DNA from: Pascua guehoae
Lineage: Eukaryota > Basidiomycota > Tremellomycetes > Trichosporonales > Trichosporonaceae
Assembly: GCA_001600415.1 (NCBI GenBank)
Contig: BCJX01000007.1
Coordinates: 590,032-654,031, forward strand
Direction of reading: 5' to 3'
Length of the DNA stretch: 64,000 bases
The notes under the pieces were generated by a model. It ran no database searches and was not told the DNA's origin. It was given only the letters and a program-made list of their open reading frames with translations. Below, one piece after another: positions 33,158-44,596 of this stretch (its first letter is position 1; each line of letters starts with the position of its first letter). Both the position numbers and the translations under genes were made by a program.

Positions 33158-35316
33158 ATGCTCACTCCGCCGCTCTTCTGCGCCCTCTGCGCGGCACCAT
33201 GTCTCTTCAGTGACAGCGGCGGCAGTGGCGACGGTGGCAACAGTGGCAACAGTGGCGACAGTGGCAACAGTGGCGACAGTGGCAACAGTGGCACCACCTG
33301 GCTGCATGACTGGACAGTGCTTCAAGTGAGCGTTGGCGAAGTCCCCGCTGCCCCACTACTCTCTCGTCACCGCTGCGAGTGCCGTCCGGGCGCGATCGCG
33401 ACGTCTCTCATGGCGACCAAGGCACCCTCCACCGACGGCAGGAGCGACTCCGACCTCGTCCCGAACACCCTGCATCTCGGGGCGATTCTCGGCCCTCACC
33501 ACAGCCCATTGACAACGGCTACCACCCGACCACCGATAAACAACCCAAACCCACACCCACAGCCAAACCCACAGCCAAGCCCACACCCAAACCCACACCA
33601 AAACCCACACCCAAACCCACACCCAAACCCACACCCAAACCCACACGCTCCACACGCTCCACACTGCGACACGCCCCTCCCAGTCTCGCATCAAACCCTC
33701 CGCGCCCCCCGCTCCGCCCGCGCCGTCGCCGTGCACACCTTCTGCCTCACGTGCGTCCGCTGCAGCATCCGCCATTCGTCCGTCCCCGACGACGAACTAC
33801 TCGCATGGGCCATTCCGCGCTTTACCGGCTGGGCGCCGTGGTCGCAGTGTGACTGCACCGGATCGCGAGGGATGGCCAAGGTGCAGGCTGCCGTGCAGGC
33901 TGAAGTGTCAGTCAACTCGGTGGCAGTGGACGAGGTCGCAGTGGACAAGGTGGCAGTCGATTCGGTGGCAGTCGACTCAATGGCAGTGGACGAGGTGCCC
34001 AACGCGATATCCACCACTTACTCCCCCCCGCCTTCCGCGCCACCATCCCCAGCCTCCTCAAACTCATGGTCCACGCCGTCGACGCCACCCACACCCGCGC
34101 TGACAGTCGCGACCACCCCGCCGGGGACGCCCCTTGATACGCCTCTCTCGCCCCGCTCACCCTCCTCGCCCTCACCCTTCTCGCCCTCACCCCCGCCCTG
34201 TTCACCCCCGCCCATGCCCCCACACTCCCCTCCCACACCACCCAAAGTCCCCGCCCCCGCCCCCGGTGCCCCCGGCCTGGGCCTCGACACCCTCGCCGAC
34301 CTGTGCTGGCAGGGCACACCCGCCCAGCGCGCCCGGTACGCCGCGACAGGCACCCATTTGTGCGTGGTACGTCTGCTCCTGCTCCGTCTCTCCTTCACCT
34401 ACTCTTGTCCAAGCCAACGAAGAGCTGACGGCAGGACGACCTGGCCGACCCACGCGACCTGGGCCCCATACGCCCGCCCCCACGCGACCTCTCCAGCCCG
34501 TCCCGGCCAGCCCGGCCACCCGCCCCCGCCCGGCGGCAATCCCCCCTCCTCCGGCTGCCTCCCGAGGTCCTCGTCCGCGTCGCCCAGTTCCTCCTCGAGC
34601 CCACCCCCACCCCCACACCCACACCCGCACCCACACCCTCTTCACCAGCCAGGTGTACACCACCTTCCACATCCGACTTGACTAAACCTCCCCCGTACGC
34701 TACGTACCCCACGCCCACGCTCACGGGCATACGCGACCTCGACACCCTCCGGGCCACATGCACACACTTCCGCTATCTCCCCCTGCCCTCTGGACTCTGG
34801 GCCGCCGTCGCCCTCGCCCTCGCGGACGCCTGGGTGCGGGCACGGCTGGACGAGTGGGGCGGCGCGGGGGCGCGGGCGGGGGTGTGCGGGGCGTTGATGG
34901 GGGTGGTGTGGCCTCTGAGGAGGGCTTTGGGGAGGGCTGGGGGGAGGGGTGTGGGGCTGGAGGTGGGGGTGGGGGTGGGGGTGGGGGTGGGAGACGACTG
35001 TGTGGGAGACGACTGTGTGGGAGACGACTGTGTGGGAGACGACTGTGTGGGAGATTGCGGTGTAGGAGATGGGGGAGACAGTGTGGGAGACGAGTGTGCA
35101 AGGGGGCTAGACGGGGGTGTGGAGGGTGGAGATGGTGGAGGTGGAGATGGAGATGGAGATGGAGATGGCGACGGGGGAGATACCAATGGGCCTATGTCAG
35201 CACTCGAAGTGTGCGAGTGGTACCGCTTCAGCCCAGGGTGGCGGGCACGGAGGCGGGTGTGGGCCTGCGTCGTACAGGCCGTCGGGGTGGCGGCGCGGGC
35301 GGATGGCGTGTGGTGA
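33158..35316 (+). CDS. F-box-like protein with low-complexity, repeat-rich regions
   Basis: Exon 1 is open to 34366. A 68-nt intron (GTACGT to CTGACGGCAG) joins exon 2 at 34435-35316 in phase 0. The best domain evidence is in exon 2: [17 protein letters not shown], then a Thr-Pro spacer, then [37 protein letters not shown]. This is an F-box-like helix set with a spacer. Exon 1 is low complexity: a Gly-Ser-Asn/Asp repeat, a His-Pro-Asn repeat, a Cys-containing patch ([14 protein letters not shown]), V-A-V-D repeats and a Pro-rich stretch, ending [19 protein letters not shown]. Exon 2 has a GDDCV repeat and an Asp-Gly repeat and ends with [19 protein letters not shown]. The 5' end is uncertain; 33158 is one in-frame ATG, not a proven start. 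If the F-box is real, the role would be SCF ubiquitin-ligase substrate recognition. Confidence 0.5.
33210..33298. repeat. 9-bp minisatellite (GGCAACAGT / GGCGACAGT)
   Basis: About eight to nine tandem 9-nt units alternate GGCAACAGT and GGCGACAGT. In the open frame of the F-box-like gene they encode (S-G-N/D)n. Confidence 0.85.
33538..33652. repeat. 12-bp minisatellite AAACCCACACCC
   Basis: About eight tandem 12-nt units, slightly varied (CAAACCCACAGC, CAAACCCACACC). In the likely reading frame they encode (P-N-P-H)n. The sequence is C-rich on one strand but is not a fungal telomere repeat. Confidence 0.85.
34967..35054. repeat. Tandem arrays GGTGGG (6 bp) and GTGGGAGACGACTGT (15 bp)
   Basis: A GGTGGGGGTGGG stretch is followed by four near-identical 15-nt units encoding (V-G-D-D-C) in exon 2 of the F-box-like gene. 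Confidence 0.85.
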
Positions 35317-35479
35317 TGCGTGGAGCTGGGCGGAGGGGGGTGAGGTTTGGGGGAGTTGGGGATGAAGGGAGGGGTGGGGAGGGTACGAGTGAAGCGTCAG
35401 CTTTGGATAGAGGACGACGGGGAGAGGACTGGGGAGTGAAGGGAGGACTAAGGGGAGTGAAGGGACGAAGGAGGAATGA

Positions 35480-35625
35480 AGGGCGGACTGAGGACTGAGG
35501 AGGACAGAGGAGGACTGGGAGGACAGAGGAGGACAGAGGGGGACAGAGGAGGACTGAGGAGGACTGAGGAGGACTGAGGAGGACTGAGGAGGACTGAGGA
35601 GGACTGAGGAGGACTGATGATACGA
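35480..35625. repeat. AGGAGGACTG (10-bp) tandem array
   Basis: A dozen or more purine-rich units of GAGGACTGAG / GAGGACAGAG, most regular at 35548-35615 where the 10-nt unit repeats about seven times without change. Confidence 0.85.
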
Positions 35626-35799
35626 GTGAGGTGGGGCGAGGACAAGTGTGACTGGTGATTCCCGGGGACCTTCGTGTGCGACACTCGACGCGCACGGCCA
35701 ACTCGTCGCGGAAGACCAGCTCGACCGGCTCGGCCAGCAACCAGCTCGGCCAGCGACCTGTAACCCCCTCGCCGCTCCCCGGTAGACTCGACTTGCCCC

Positions 35800-35945
35800 G
35801 CCGTAACCTGCACCCCGTAACCTACACCTTGTAGTCTACACCTCGTAACCTACACCTTGGAACCTACGACCCGTAGCGTACATCTCGTAACCTACGCCTC
35901 GTAACCTACACCTCGTCACCTACACCTCGTCACCTGCACCTCGTC
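35800..35945. repeat. CGTAACCTACACCT (14-bp) tandem array
   Basis: About nine imperfect 14-nt units (CCTCGTAACCTACA with Y/R changes), ending with CGTCACCTACACCT and CGTCACCTGCACCT variants. Confidence 0.85.
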
Positions 35946-36107
35946 GCTGTGCCCCGTGCCACACGATGGCCTACAGTCTACGATAGATAATATGCATGTA
36001 AAATACGCAACGCCGTGGTTTCGCAGAGTGACCTGCACGGACCGGGCACGAGCACCCTGTAGCTCTCCCGCCGTGCCATCCTTCTCTGCTCTGCTCGTCC
36101 CGTCGCG

Positions 36108-36190
36108 AGCGCTACCTCGGAGGGTCACCTCGAAGGCTACCTCGGAGGGCTACTCGGAGCTCTACCTCAGGGCTACCTCGGAGGGACACC
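36108..36190. repeat. GCTACCTCGGAGG tandem array reaching into RPC82
   Basis: Several imperfect 13-17-nt units (GCTACCTCGGAGG, TCACCTCGAAGG, CTACTCGGAGCT). The last unit includes the RPC82 stop codon (36173-36175) and its final codons. Confidence 0.8.
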
Positions 36191-38148
36191 GCCGGGGAGG
36201 TCACGGAGCATCATGACGACCAGATCTGTCCTGGCGTGCGCGAGGTCGAGCATCGTGAGGGCATTGTTGAGCTCTGCGAGGTCGGTCTGGTCCTTTGCAC
36301 TCAGAAACTGGGCCACGTCAATGCCGGCCGCGGCGAGGTCGGGGCGGTCAATCTTGGCCAGGAGCGCCTTGCGCCGCTCGACCTCGTGGCCTCTGCGCTG
36401 GAGAATGTTGCCGAGCGTCTTGTACACGCCGGCGAGGAGGAAGCCGTACGTCTTGCGCATGTCCATGCCCCACAGGTGGTGGTCGGCGCTGGGGAACATG
36501 CCGCCTCGCTTGGCGGCCGTCTTGGGTACCTCTTGGATATCAATGAGGGAGAGCTTTTGGAGCTCGGAGAGGATGAGGCGCGCTTCGCGGAGCGGGATCA
36601 TGGCGCAGTCGCGGACCTGTGAGTTAGCTGCGGCGGCAGGGAACGGCCATGCGAGTACGCTGGGGCATACGCAAAAGTACAGTACTCGGACACAAACAAC
36701 TCACCATGTTTTCAGAGGCAAAGTGGGCACGCGCGACAACAGCGAGGACACGAGCTGCGCGGTCGTCGATTCGGTCACGGACGAGCTCGGTCAGGAGGCT
36801 CGCCTTGAGCGAGGTGCAAATGTTTTCAATCTCGACATAGTAGGTCGGGTTCGAGTGCTCGTTATGTGAGAGAAAGCGCGAGCCGGTGCCGTCAGACGAC
36901 AGGTCATCTGCACTCATGACGGCCAGGTACTGGCGGACGATTTCGGGAATGCTGCGCGACGAGCTGCCCGCCAGACCCGCAACGAGAAGCTTGTGGTGCT
37001 TTGTGGGGATCTTGTCGACAATGGCCGTGACACCGACCGCCTCGTCGGTGCGCATCTCCTTTGGCTCAGTCTGGTGGTCGATCGACGCCGCGAGCACCGC
37101 ACGCATGACGTGGGCCGCTGCCGCGTTCCACTTGTCCTCGGCGGCCTTGATGAGCAGCTCGTTTCGGATCAGCACGTTGTACTTGTCATAGTTTACGCGC
37201 AGGTGGACATCGTCGAGCACGTCCCACTGCTCATCGCTATTCCGATCACTCTTTGAGGTCGACGACGACGTCTTCTTCTTCTTGGACATCTTGACCTCCT
37301 TGAGCGCCTTGCGCGGATCACGCAGCGCCCGGCGCTCGTCGTCAATCTCGTGCTCGGCCGCACGCCGCATCTCGGACAGCACGGCGGGCGTGTGCAGCTT
37401 TGTGCCCGACGCAGCAGACTTGTCCAACCATTTCGCCTGGGGTGTGAGCTGAATGCGGCCTCCGTTGGACTTACCCTATACCGCCTGTCGACCTGATCTG
37501 AGCGAAGGATGAGCAGCTCGGCGTTGGTCGGTTCGAGGAAGCCCTGCCGGAGGAGCTTGACCGTTGTTCTCCGCAATGACAGCGCGCCTGGCGTCAGTTG
37601 AGCATACAGACGATATTAACTCACGTGCCCTGTCCTCTGTCGCGCCGCACACGTCGATGATGTCGGGAGCCGTGAGCTTGCCGTAGACGAGGAGGTCGCG
37701 CACAATCGCCAACGCCTGCATGTCAGTCCCACCGGCGTGCCCAGTGCCTAGAGTTGGACCCACCTCGTCCCCAAAGCGCTCTTCTGTGAGCGCAAGGACA
37801 CGTCCCCAACGCAACCGGAGTAGACACTCTTGGACGTCAAACTCGTACATCTCGGCTTCGGCCAGCTTTCGACTCGACGCGCCCGTCGACCCGACGAGAC
37901 TGTGCTGGATGAGGATGAGGAGTGCCGCATTGGTCGTCGCACGCGGAAGTGCTGCGAGGCCAGACACGGTTACTGCCGTGCAGCGGCCGCGGTTGAGCAG
38001 CGTCGACGCGACGCGCTGGGCTGTCAGCAGAGGTACGAGGAGAGAAACCAAGAGGGGCACGCACGCAGACGACATCGCCAAATGCCTGGCGCACGATATG
38101 CTCGCAGAGGCGTACTGCGTCCTTGCCGTTTGTGTTGATGGCATCCAT
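36173..38148 (-). CDS. RPC82: RNA polymerase III subunit C82 (Rpc3/RPC62)
   Basis: Subunit of the Pol III C82-C34-C31 subcomplex used in promoter opening and initiation. At least seven exons give about 570-600 residues. The N-terminus MDAINTNGKDAVRLCEHIVRQ leads to the winged-helix start FGDVVC-RVASTLLNRGRCT. Later parts are MYEFDVQECLLRLRWGR, ALAIVRDLLVYGKLTAPDI, RTTVKLLRQGFLEPTNAELL, WDVLDDVHLRVNYDKYNVL with LIRNELLIKAAE, IPEIVRQYLAVM, and the C-terminal MIPLREARLILSELQKLSLI and DIQEVPKTAAKRGGMF with a coiled-coil-like end. The start is the first ATG in frame with the helix. The stop lies within a tandem repeat, so the last few residues may have been changed by repeat expansion. Confidence 0.88.
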
Positions 38149-38647
38149 GGCGCCAAGCGGCGGGGCAAAGACGTGAAGACAGTGAGAGTGGACGTGACGG
38201 TGACGACGGGAATGGCGAGGACCGAGGAACACCAACCAACACCTCCTGCGACCTGTTCGAGCAACAAAAGTCAATCCAGGTCACGTGCACACGTGGGTGG
38301 TTGGGTGGGTGGCGAATTCAAATGGCCGCATTTGTAAAAAGAAAAATGGTTCCGTTAATGATGATATTGTGAATTAGGAAACCAGGGCCAGCACTGATCG
38401 CAAGCGGAGAGTGAAAGAGGGGTTGGGTTGTCACTTTTGACTGGGCTCATGTGGCTGGACGCGTGGAGTCCTCGCTCGCTCTCTCTCTTGCGTCGTCGAC
38501 GATCTGTGTCGTCTACCCCACACTCGACCTGTTGTTGTCTTGTTTTTACATTGATATCCCCCCCACTCTCATCGGCATCGTTTACGCCCAGACTCGTGTC
38601 TATACGCCCCCCCCCCCCCCCCCCCCGACAAGTCGCCAGTTGACACC
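38149..38647. other. Divergent promoter region, RPC82 and PYM
   Basis: About 500 nt between divergent starts. It contains the C20 run (38607-38626) only 21 nt before the PYM ATG. No other gene supported. Confidence 0.55.
38607..38626. repeat. Poly-C tract (20) in the PYM 5' leader
   Basis: Run of 20 C ending 21 nt upstream of the PYM start codon, so it is probably in the mRNA leader or at the promoter edge. Confidence 0.92.
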
Positions 38648-40085
38648 ATGTCGCTCCCACCGCAGAACCCCCAGAAGACGAATGCGGGCATTGTCCTCGA
38701 CCCCTACACGCTCGAGCGTGTCATTCCCGCCTCGCGGCGCAAGGACGGCTCGTGAGTAAGGCCTCTCTCATTTTGCAGTCTCCTCGCACTCTGTGCTTCT
38801 TTTGTTCATGTAGCCAGTCACTAACCCTCGCAGTGTCCGCAAGGAGCAAAAGATCCGCGCGGGCTTTGTTCCGCAAGAGGACATGTCTGCCTTCCGCAGC
38901 CGGCGGATCCTCGAGGCCGAGGCGCGCCGCGGCGTAGTGCCGGGCTCCAACCGCGACCGCGGGTCACAGTCTGCACCTGCGCGCGCCGAAGTGAACGGCA
39001 CCACAGCGGCGCCGGCGCCGGCTTCGGCGCCGTCGGTGGCGGCGGACAAGAGGCCCACGCAGGTCAAGACGGAGAAGCGCACTTTCAAACGCGCGGGGTA
39101 CCGCGCGGGACACAACTGGGACTCTGAGACGGACGACGATGCCGACACGGACGCCGAGAAGACGCGGGCTGCGTTTGGCATGTTCTCAAAGCTGGGCATC
39201 AACACCAACGACGAAGAGGCGTTCCCGCCCCTCGGCGGCGGTAGCAGCAAACCCAAGCCCACCGCCGTTGGTGCCGCTTTGGCCGCTGCGGGCGCTACCA
39301 CCCCCGGCGGCGCCGGCACCAGCGCCGCCGCGACCACCGACCCCGTCAAGGCGGCCCTCGGCTCGTCGCCCACCAAGCCGTCCGTGTGGACCAAGAACAT
39401 GTCGCCGTCTGCCCCCGTCTTTGTCCCCTCGTCGCCGCCCAAGGCTGTTTCACCCTCCAAGTCTGCGTCCCCTTCCAAGCCCTCGTCTCCTGTCAAGTCG
39501 ATCCCGTCGTCGCCAGCCAAGGTTCCATCACCAGCAAGGTCCATTCCCTCGTCGCCAACCAAGACACCAGCAGCCTTATCCAAGTCGGCCCCCGTGTCCA
39601 CGTCCCCTTCGCGCGCGTCGTCGTCGACGCCCACCCGCGGCCGCGGCGGGGGGCCATGGCGCGGCCGCGGACGTGGAGGCTACAACGGAGGTCGCGGAGG
39701 GTATGCCGGCGGACACGCCTCGCCGGCTCCTTCACATCACTCGCAGCACTCGCAAAGCTCTCATCAATCCCACAACTCGTACTCGCGACCACACCCCATC
39801 CAGGGCGGCCGCAAGGGCCCCATTGGCCTTGCCCACCCCCCGCCCATTGACCAGCCCCGCGAGCCCAGGGAGCAAAGGTCAAACCGCGGCTCACCCCGTC
39901 CCCGAGGTGGGGCGCGCGGTTCCCCCGTACCTCCGTCACCACGGTCAGAGCCACGTACCCGTCCCCAAGTCCGTGTTCGTGACGGGGGGCCCCTCGCCGA
40001 TCGCGTAAGGAGTATTCTCCTCCAGAACCAGAGCGACAGGCCGCGGCGCGAGGCTAGTACCAGCAGCGCGCCAGATGTGCTCTGA
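38648..40085 (+). CDS. PYM1: PYM/WIBG: partner of Y14-Mago, exon junction complex disassembly factor
   Basis: Binds the Mago-Y14 heterodimer and helps remove exon junction complexes from mRNA during translation. Two exons (38648-38751, 38834-40085) give 452 residues. The Mago-binding segment is at the N-terminus: AGIVLDPYTLERVIPASRRK then DGSVRKEQKIRAGFVPQEDM and AFRSRR. The rest is low complexity: Ala/Thr-rich, Ser-Pro-Ser-Lys repeats (PSSPPKAVSPSKS), an RGG box (TRGRGGGPWRGRGRGGYNGG) and a His/Ser-rich part. A terminal RPRREAS motif ends the protein. Animal PYM is about 200 residues, so this is twice the usual length, owing to the disordered tail. The family call rests on the N-terminal box. 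Confidence 0.82.
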
Positions 40086-40310
40086 CACGGACTATGAGGC
40101 GCGAGGGGGTTGGGAGCTGAGGGTTGCGGATTGGGTAGAATGAGGGAGCCGGTGATGGACCATCTAATGTCGCAATACGAGATCATAATGCAAATGTGCA
40201 TGCTATACAGCTATCAGATTGACGCATTGTCCCCTTGCTGCTCTGCTGTGCTACATCCTACGCTTGAGACGGTACACTGCTATTCCACTGTGATTATGTT
40301 ATTCCCTCGT

Positions 40311-42208
40311 CTACTCGTCCGACTTTTCATCATGCCTACGGAAGTCGAGGACGCTGCGCTTCATGATGGCGTCCCAGTTCTGGTCCCATGTCGACCACTC
40401 GGATTCGACACCGGGCGTCATGAGCCTGCCCCGCGGGGCGGGCGAGCCCGAGTACTTGTTAAAGTAGCTGCTGAGCACGTCGAGCTTTGGTGCGTTCGGG
40501 AAGCCCGACAGTGTTTCCTGGCGGTTAGTGGTGTGTGTCTTAGCATTTACAGGACACGGAATGACCAGCTTGATGGACGGCGTTCGAGCCTCCCTCTCGC
40601 AACTACTCACAATCAGCTGGTCGCCAAGCTCCTCTGCAGTGTTGAAAATACGCCCATTCCTCCCATCCTTGACAAGCTCGCCGACACAAGCAAATCCACG
40701 TGCGAGGACAGGCACGCCGCACCCAAACATGTCCACAACCTTCATGGGAAGGTCACGGCCGCTCGAGCTCTGGTGCATGCTGATACCCAGGTCGGCCGTG
40801 CCGAGATTCAGGGGGTAGTCGCGTGCAGACATGAACATGCAGCGCACAATAATGTCGGGCCACTTGCCCGCCTTCTCGCGCTTGGCCACTTCTGCCTCAA
40901 AGGGCTTACGGAGAGCCCCGCGCCCCGTAATGATCATCACGATGCGCGGGAGGGGCTCTCCCGCCGTCTTGGCGGCTTGGTAGGCGTCCAGTGCAGGCAG
41001 GAGCAGGCTAAAGTCCTCGTCGGCGGTCCATGACGTCGAGCTTACGACCATCGCGGGGCGGTCGGCGCGACGCTGGGGCGTTCCGTCCGCGGCGAGCTCG
41101 GTGAATGGCGTCTCGCGATAGTCCTTTGACATCAACGAGTCTGGCAGTGGGGGGTGAATGTCGGGCACAATGCGGCGGAACAGCTGTGATCATCAGCATG
41201 CTTACGCTGGGCCGTCAGGTGTTCAGACATACGTAGAGTTGAGTGATGACAGTCGTGCGCTGGAAGTTGGACGGCGGGCGATCGTGAAGGACAGCTGTGC
41301 GCCCGCTTGTTGTGTTAGCGCGAGGCCACGAGGACAGCCGAGCTCCGCAGCGGTAACTCACCGGAGGTGCCAGTTCTTCACCAGGAAGTTTTCCAGTGCA
41401 TCGGTGACAAAGAGGTGGCAATAGGCGTCGCGGCCAAACGTGCGCTCAAACCTGAGAATGTTAGTTGATGGCAATCTAGTACTGCTTACCAGGCCGCAAT
41501 GCGGACGAGGGGACTCTTTTCGCCCAGGCGGAGGCCAAGAATCGAGTAGCCCGTATTGTGCCAGTCAATGATGAGCCGCGAACCACATGCCCTCGACAGG
41601 AACTGAGCAAGAGAGAGTGTGGGGATGGAGGGTGGGTTCTGAGAACGTCAGTGCACCCCCCGATGATGTCAACGCACCTGAACCAGCAGGATCTGTGTAT
41701 TGCAAGGAATCTTAAACACGCAGAGATAAATGACGGATGCCACTTGGTATGCGATGCGAATTGGGGCCCGGAGGACCCACGGGAGGGCGAGAAGCGGCTT
41801 TGGAGGGTTGTGAATGTGAAGGAGATGAACGAGCGGTGTTTCAAGAAGCGATGGAATGGGCGTAGTGTCTGTTCGTCAGTTTGGCCATTTCTCACACCGC
41901 CGGCTTGGCAACGTCGCGCGCGCGCGCTCGGTAGCTCGAGACCTACCACCGTAGCCAACGACATAAGTGTCCCAGTTTGCGCGCGCGAGGCTCTCTGCAT
42001 GGTACATCATGCGGGGCGAGCGGCCAATGTCGCCGAGAACAAGCACGGTCGCTGTGCGGTGTCGTGACGGGCGCGTCGAGATGCGGTGGGCGAACATGCC
42101 ACAGAAGAGAAGGGGAGGGCCGGCGATCGCTGCGCACATGGCGAAGATGGTCCATGGAGTGAGCTCCACAGACCTCACTAGGCCTGTGATGGTTTCGATA
42201 AGTCCCAT
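40311..42208 (-). CDS. ALG1: Chitobiosyldiphosphodolichol beta-mannosyltransferase (Alg1)
   Basis: Adds the first mannose (from GDP-mannose) to GlcNAc2-PP-dolichol on the cytosolic face of the ER. About 500 residues in several exons. The N-terminus has a membrane anchor (TPWTIFAMCAAIAGPPLLFC), then TATVLVLGDIGRSPRMMYHA and NWDTYVVGYGG, the N-lobe start of the GT33 family. The middle has AMVVSSTSWTADEDFSLLLP, IVMIITGRGALRKPFE and CMFMSARDYPLNLGTADLG. The donor-binding region is ISMHQSSSGRDLPMKVVDMF, GCGVPVLARGFACVGELV and GRIFNTAEELGDQL. The C-terminus is ESEWSTWDQNWDAIM. The gene lies divergent from the WASP gene. Confidence 0.93.
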
Positions 42209-42714
42209 TGTTGGAAAAAGGAGAGTGAAGGAGCGATGGGAAGATGGTATTGGTAGTTGAACATTAATAAATGTCAAGTCGTCTGACCAGCACCTGGCTG
42301 GCATGAGAAAGAGTCTGTCTGTCTCTGTTCTGTTCAACACAGAGTGTGCCTGCCTCTCGACCACGTCATAGGCGGCAACAGAACAGCGCGCGAGATTCAA
42401 AATCACGTGACTTGGGAATGAGACATGATGAATATTACAATAATAGTTTTGTAATTGCCACGTTTCAAGTGATTACATTTTGAGTACAGTACAAAGGCAT
42501 CCAAGGCACCGCTTTGCTGCGGGGTGGGATCGGTTGCAAAGGGGCCCGGGGCAGGTGCGGGCGGGCGGGCGGATTGGCAAGGCAGGGGCAGGGGTGTCGG
42601 CGCCTCCATCTCTCGTCTTGTCTTGGTCGTCGTCACCGTCATTTCGCCATTGTCACATCCATCACCACAACCAACAAACTCGGACCTCCTCCATCCCCAC
42701 ACCTCGCGCGCGCA
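42209..42714. other. Divergent promoter region, ALG1 and WASP
   Basis: About 500 nt. No coding signal. It holds a CT/GGC-rich leader before the WASP start. Confidence 0.5.
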
Positions 42715-44596
42715 ATGGGTAGCGCATCCATCCTGTCCACAGAGGACAAGGCCAAGATTAAGAAGGGCGTGCCCACCAGCACCAACAAGATTGTCACTGC
42801 TGCCGTCGCTCGAGTCTACTACGCCAAACCAGAGTCTCCAGAGTGCGTGGCCCGAACTCGCATCTCAGCCGTCTGCTAACATTCACCAGATGGAACTATG
42901 CCGGTGCCACCGGTGCGCTTGTCTTCTGCGCCGACAAGACAAAGGGGGGCCTGTGGTTCCGTGTTGTCGACCTGTCGGTGCGTCCCATGAGCAACTGTGC
43001 GGTGTGGTGCGACTTGGCTGTGGTGCATCGCCGCTGGTGGCGTCGTAGCGGTCGCAGCTCGGAATCAGTGCTGACTCCGTAGTCTGAGAGCGGCGTCATC
43101 TGGGAGCACGAACTCCCCAACGAGATTGAATACAACCAGGACAAGCCATTCTTCCATTCGTGGTATGGAGACGTGAGCACCAACAATCATCCCACCCGGC
43201 TGCAGATAGTGGCACGGGCCTTTGCTAATGACAGGATGCGTGCATTGCGTTTGTCTTTGCGTCTGAAGCCGAGGCGCACGACTTTTACAAGAAGGTTGCC
43301 AACCGGTCCAAATACGCAAGTGCGTGCCTGCCTGCTCCGCCGCTGTTCGGCAATCCCGATAGGACTACGCTCACATACCAGCCAAGGTCAAGGAGAGCGG
43401 CGGCGGCGACAAGAAGGAGAAGGCGTCGTTCGGCAAGCGTCTAAAGGCGCGTATCGACAAGTCGCTCATTGGCAGTCCCAAGGACTTTAGGCACGTTGGC
43501 CACATGGGCTATGACCAGGAGAAGGGCTTTGCGTCGAGCGGCGTCGACAACAGCTGGCAGAACCTCCTGGAGCAGCTCAGCATGAAGGGTGTAAGCCACA
43601 AGGAGATTAAGAAGAACGAGGAGTTTATCAAGGAATACGCAAAGAACCAGGGTGGCATCGACCCGGTACGCACCTCTAGCGCCTCCGTCGCTGACAACCA
43701 GGACGCCGCAGATGGAGCCCAACCCAAGAAGTCGAATATTCCACCTCCCCCGCCAACGTCTCGACGGAAGGCTGCTCCTGCCCCGCCGGCGCCGCGCCGA
43801 CAGACCTTGTCAGTTCCCCCGGCGCTGACACCCCCTGTCCCGCCTCCACCTCCGGCGCGCACGCCAACAGTCTATACCCCGCCGCAGTCGTCTACGCCTC
43901 CCCCTCCCCCGACTTCGGCACCCCCTCCTCCACCTCCTCCCCCGCCGCCTCCTCCCCCGCCTGTCGCTGCTTCCCCGGCTCGCGCTACCCCTCCTGCGCC
44001 TCCCCCTCCTTCACATGGCCCTCCTTCGCGTGCCCCTCCGAGTGCACCTTCTGCGCCACCTCCGCCACCCCCGCCCCCGCCTGCTACAAACCGCCAAACG
44101 GCGCCGCCTCCTCCGCCTCCGCCCCCTCCCGTAGCCCCGCGCACAGGCCCTCCCGCTCCTCCTCCTCCGCCCCCGCCCCCTGGAAGGACAGCACCACCTC
44201 CCCCACCCCCGCCGCCTACTGCCGCGCCGTCGGCGCCGCCCGCCCCACCTGCGGCTGGCGATTCGCGCTCGGCGCTCCTCGCATCGATCCAGGGGCAGGG
44301 CGTGCACAAGCTGCGCAAGGTCGACCCGTCCGAACAGCACGTCTCTCCCCTCGCAGGGGGAGGCGGTGCTGCGGCAGGCGCTGCAGCCGGTGTTGCCGCG
44401 GGCGTGGCGACCGGTGCGGCAGTCGAGGCTGCTGGTGGACGTGAGTACCGAGAATCGTTTGATTAACAGGTGGGACAGTGCTGACATTGCAGCGGCGGAC
44501 CTGGCATCGTCTCTCGCCGCGGCCCTTGCGCGTCGCAAGGACGACATGGGTGATTCTGACGACGAGGATGATAGCGATGACTCTGATTGGGACTGA
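42715..44596 (+). CDS. WSP1: WASP/Las17 homologue, Arp2/3 activator
   Basis: Activates Arp2/3-driven actin assembly at endocytic patches. About 520 residues in roughly six exons. The N-terminal WH1 (EVH1) domain reads KIVTAAVARVYYAKPES, WNYAGATGALVFCADKTKGG and LWFRVVDLSESGVIWEHELP; an insertion of introns keeps the phase. Next comes the CRIB/GBD: IGSPKDFRHVGHMGYDQEKG then WQNLLEQLSMKGVSHKEI. A long poly-Pro region follows (PPPPP runs at about residues 245-400), then WH2 (SRSALLASIQGQGVHKLRKV), an Ala/Gly spacer, and the central and acidic end LASSLAAALARRKDDMGDSD to DSDWD. The presence of a Cdc42-binding GBD distinguishes it from S. cerevisiae Las17. Confidence 0.93.

Larger units (their letters stand above)
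35317..36172. other. Repeat-dominated intergenic region
   Basis: Convergent intergenic space between the F-box-like gene and RPC82. Most of it is tandem repeats (see separate entries). The rest is short linker sequence without coding support. Confidence 0.7.

Noticed and set aside
33538..33652. Interstitial telomere repeat
   Set aside because: AAACCCACACCC does not match the TTAGGG-type repeat expected in basidiomycetes, and it lies in an open frame.
35480..35945. CRISPR-like array
   Set aside because: Units are contiguous tandem repeats of 10-14 nt without unique spacers, in a eukaryotic genome.
43872..44318. Gly-rich open frame on the minus strand of the WASP proline-rich region
   Set aside because: Antisense shadow of poly-Pro codons; the plus-strand WASP domains are convincing.
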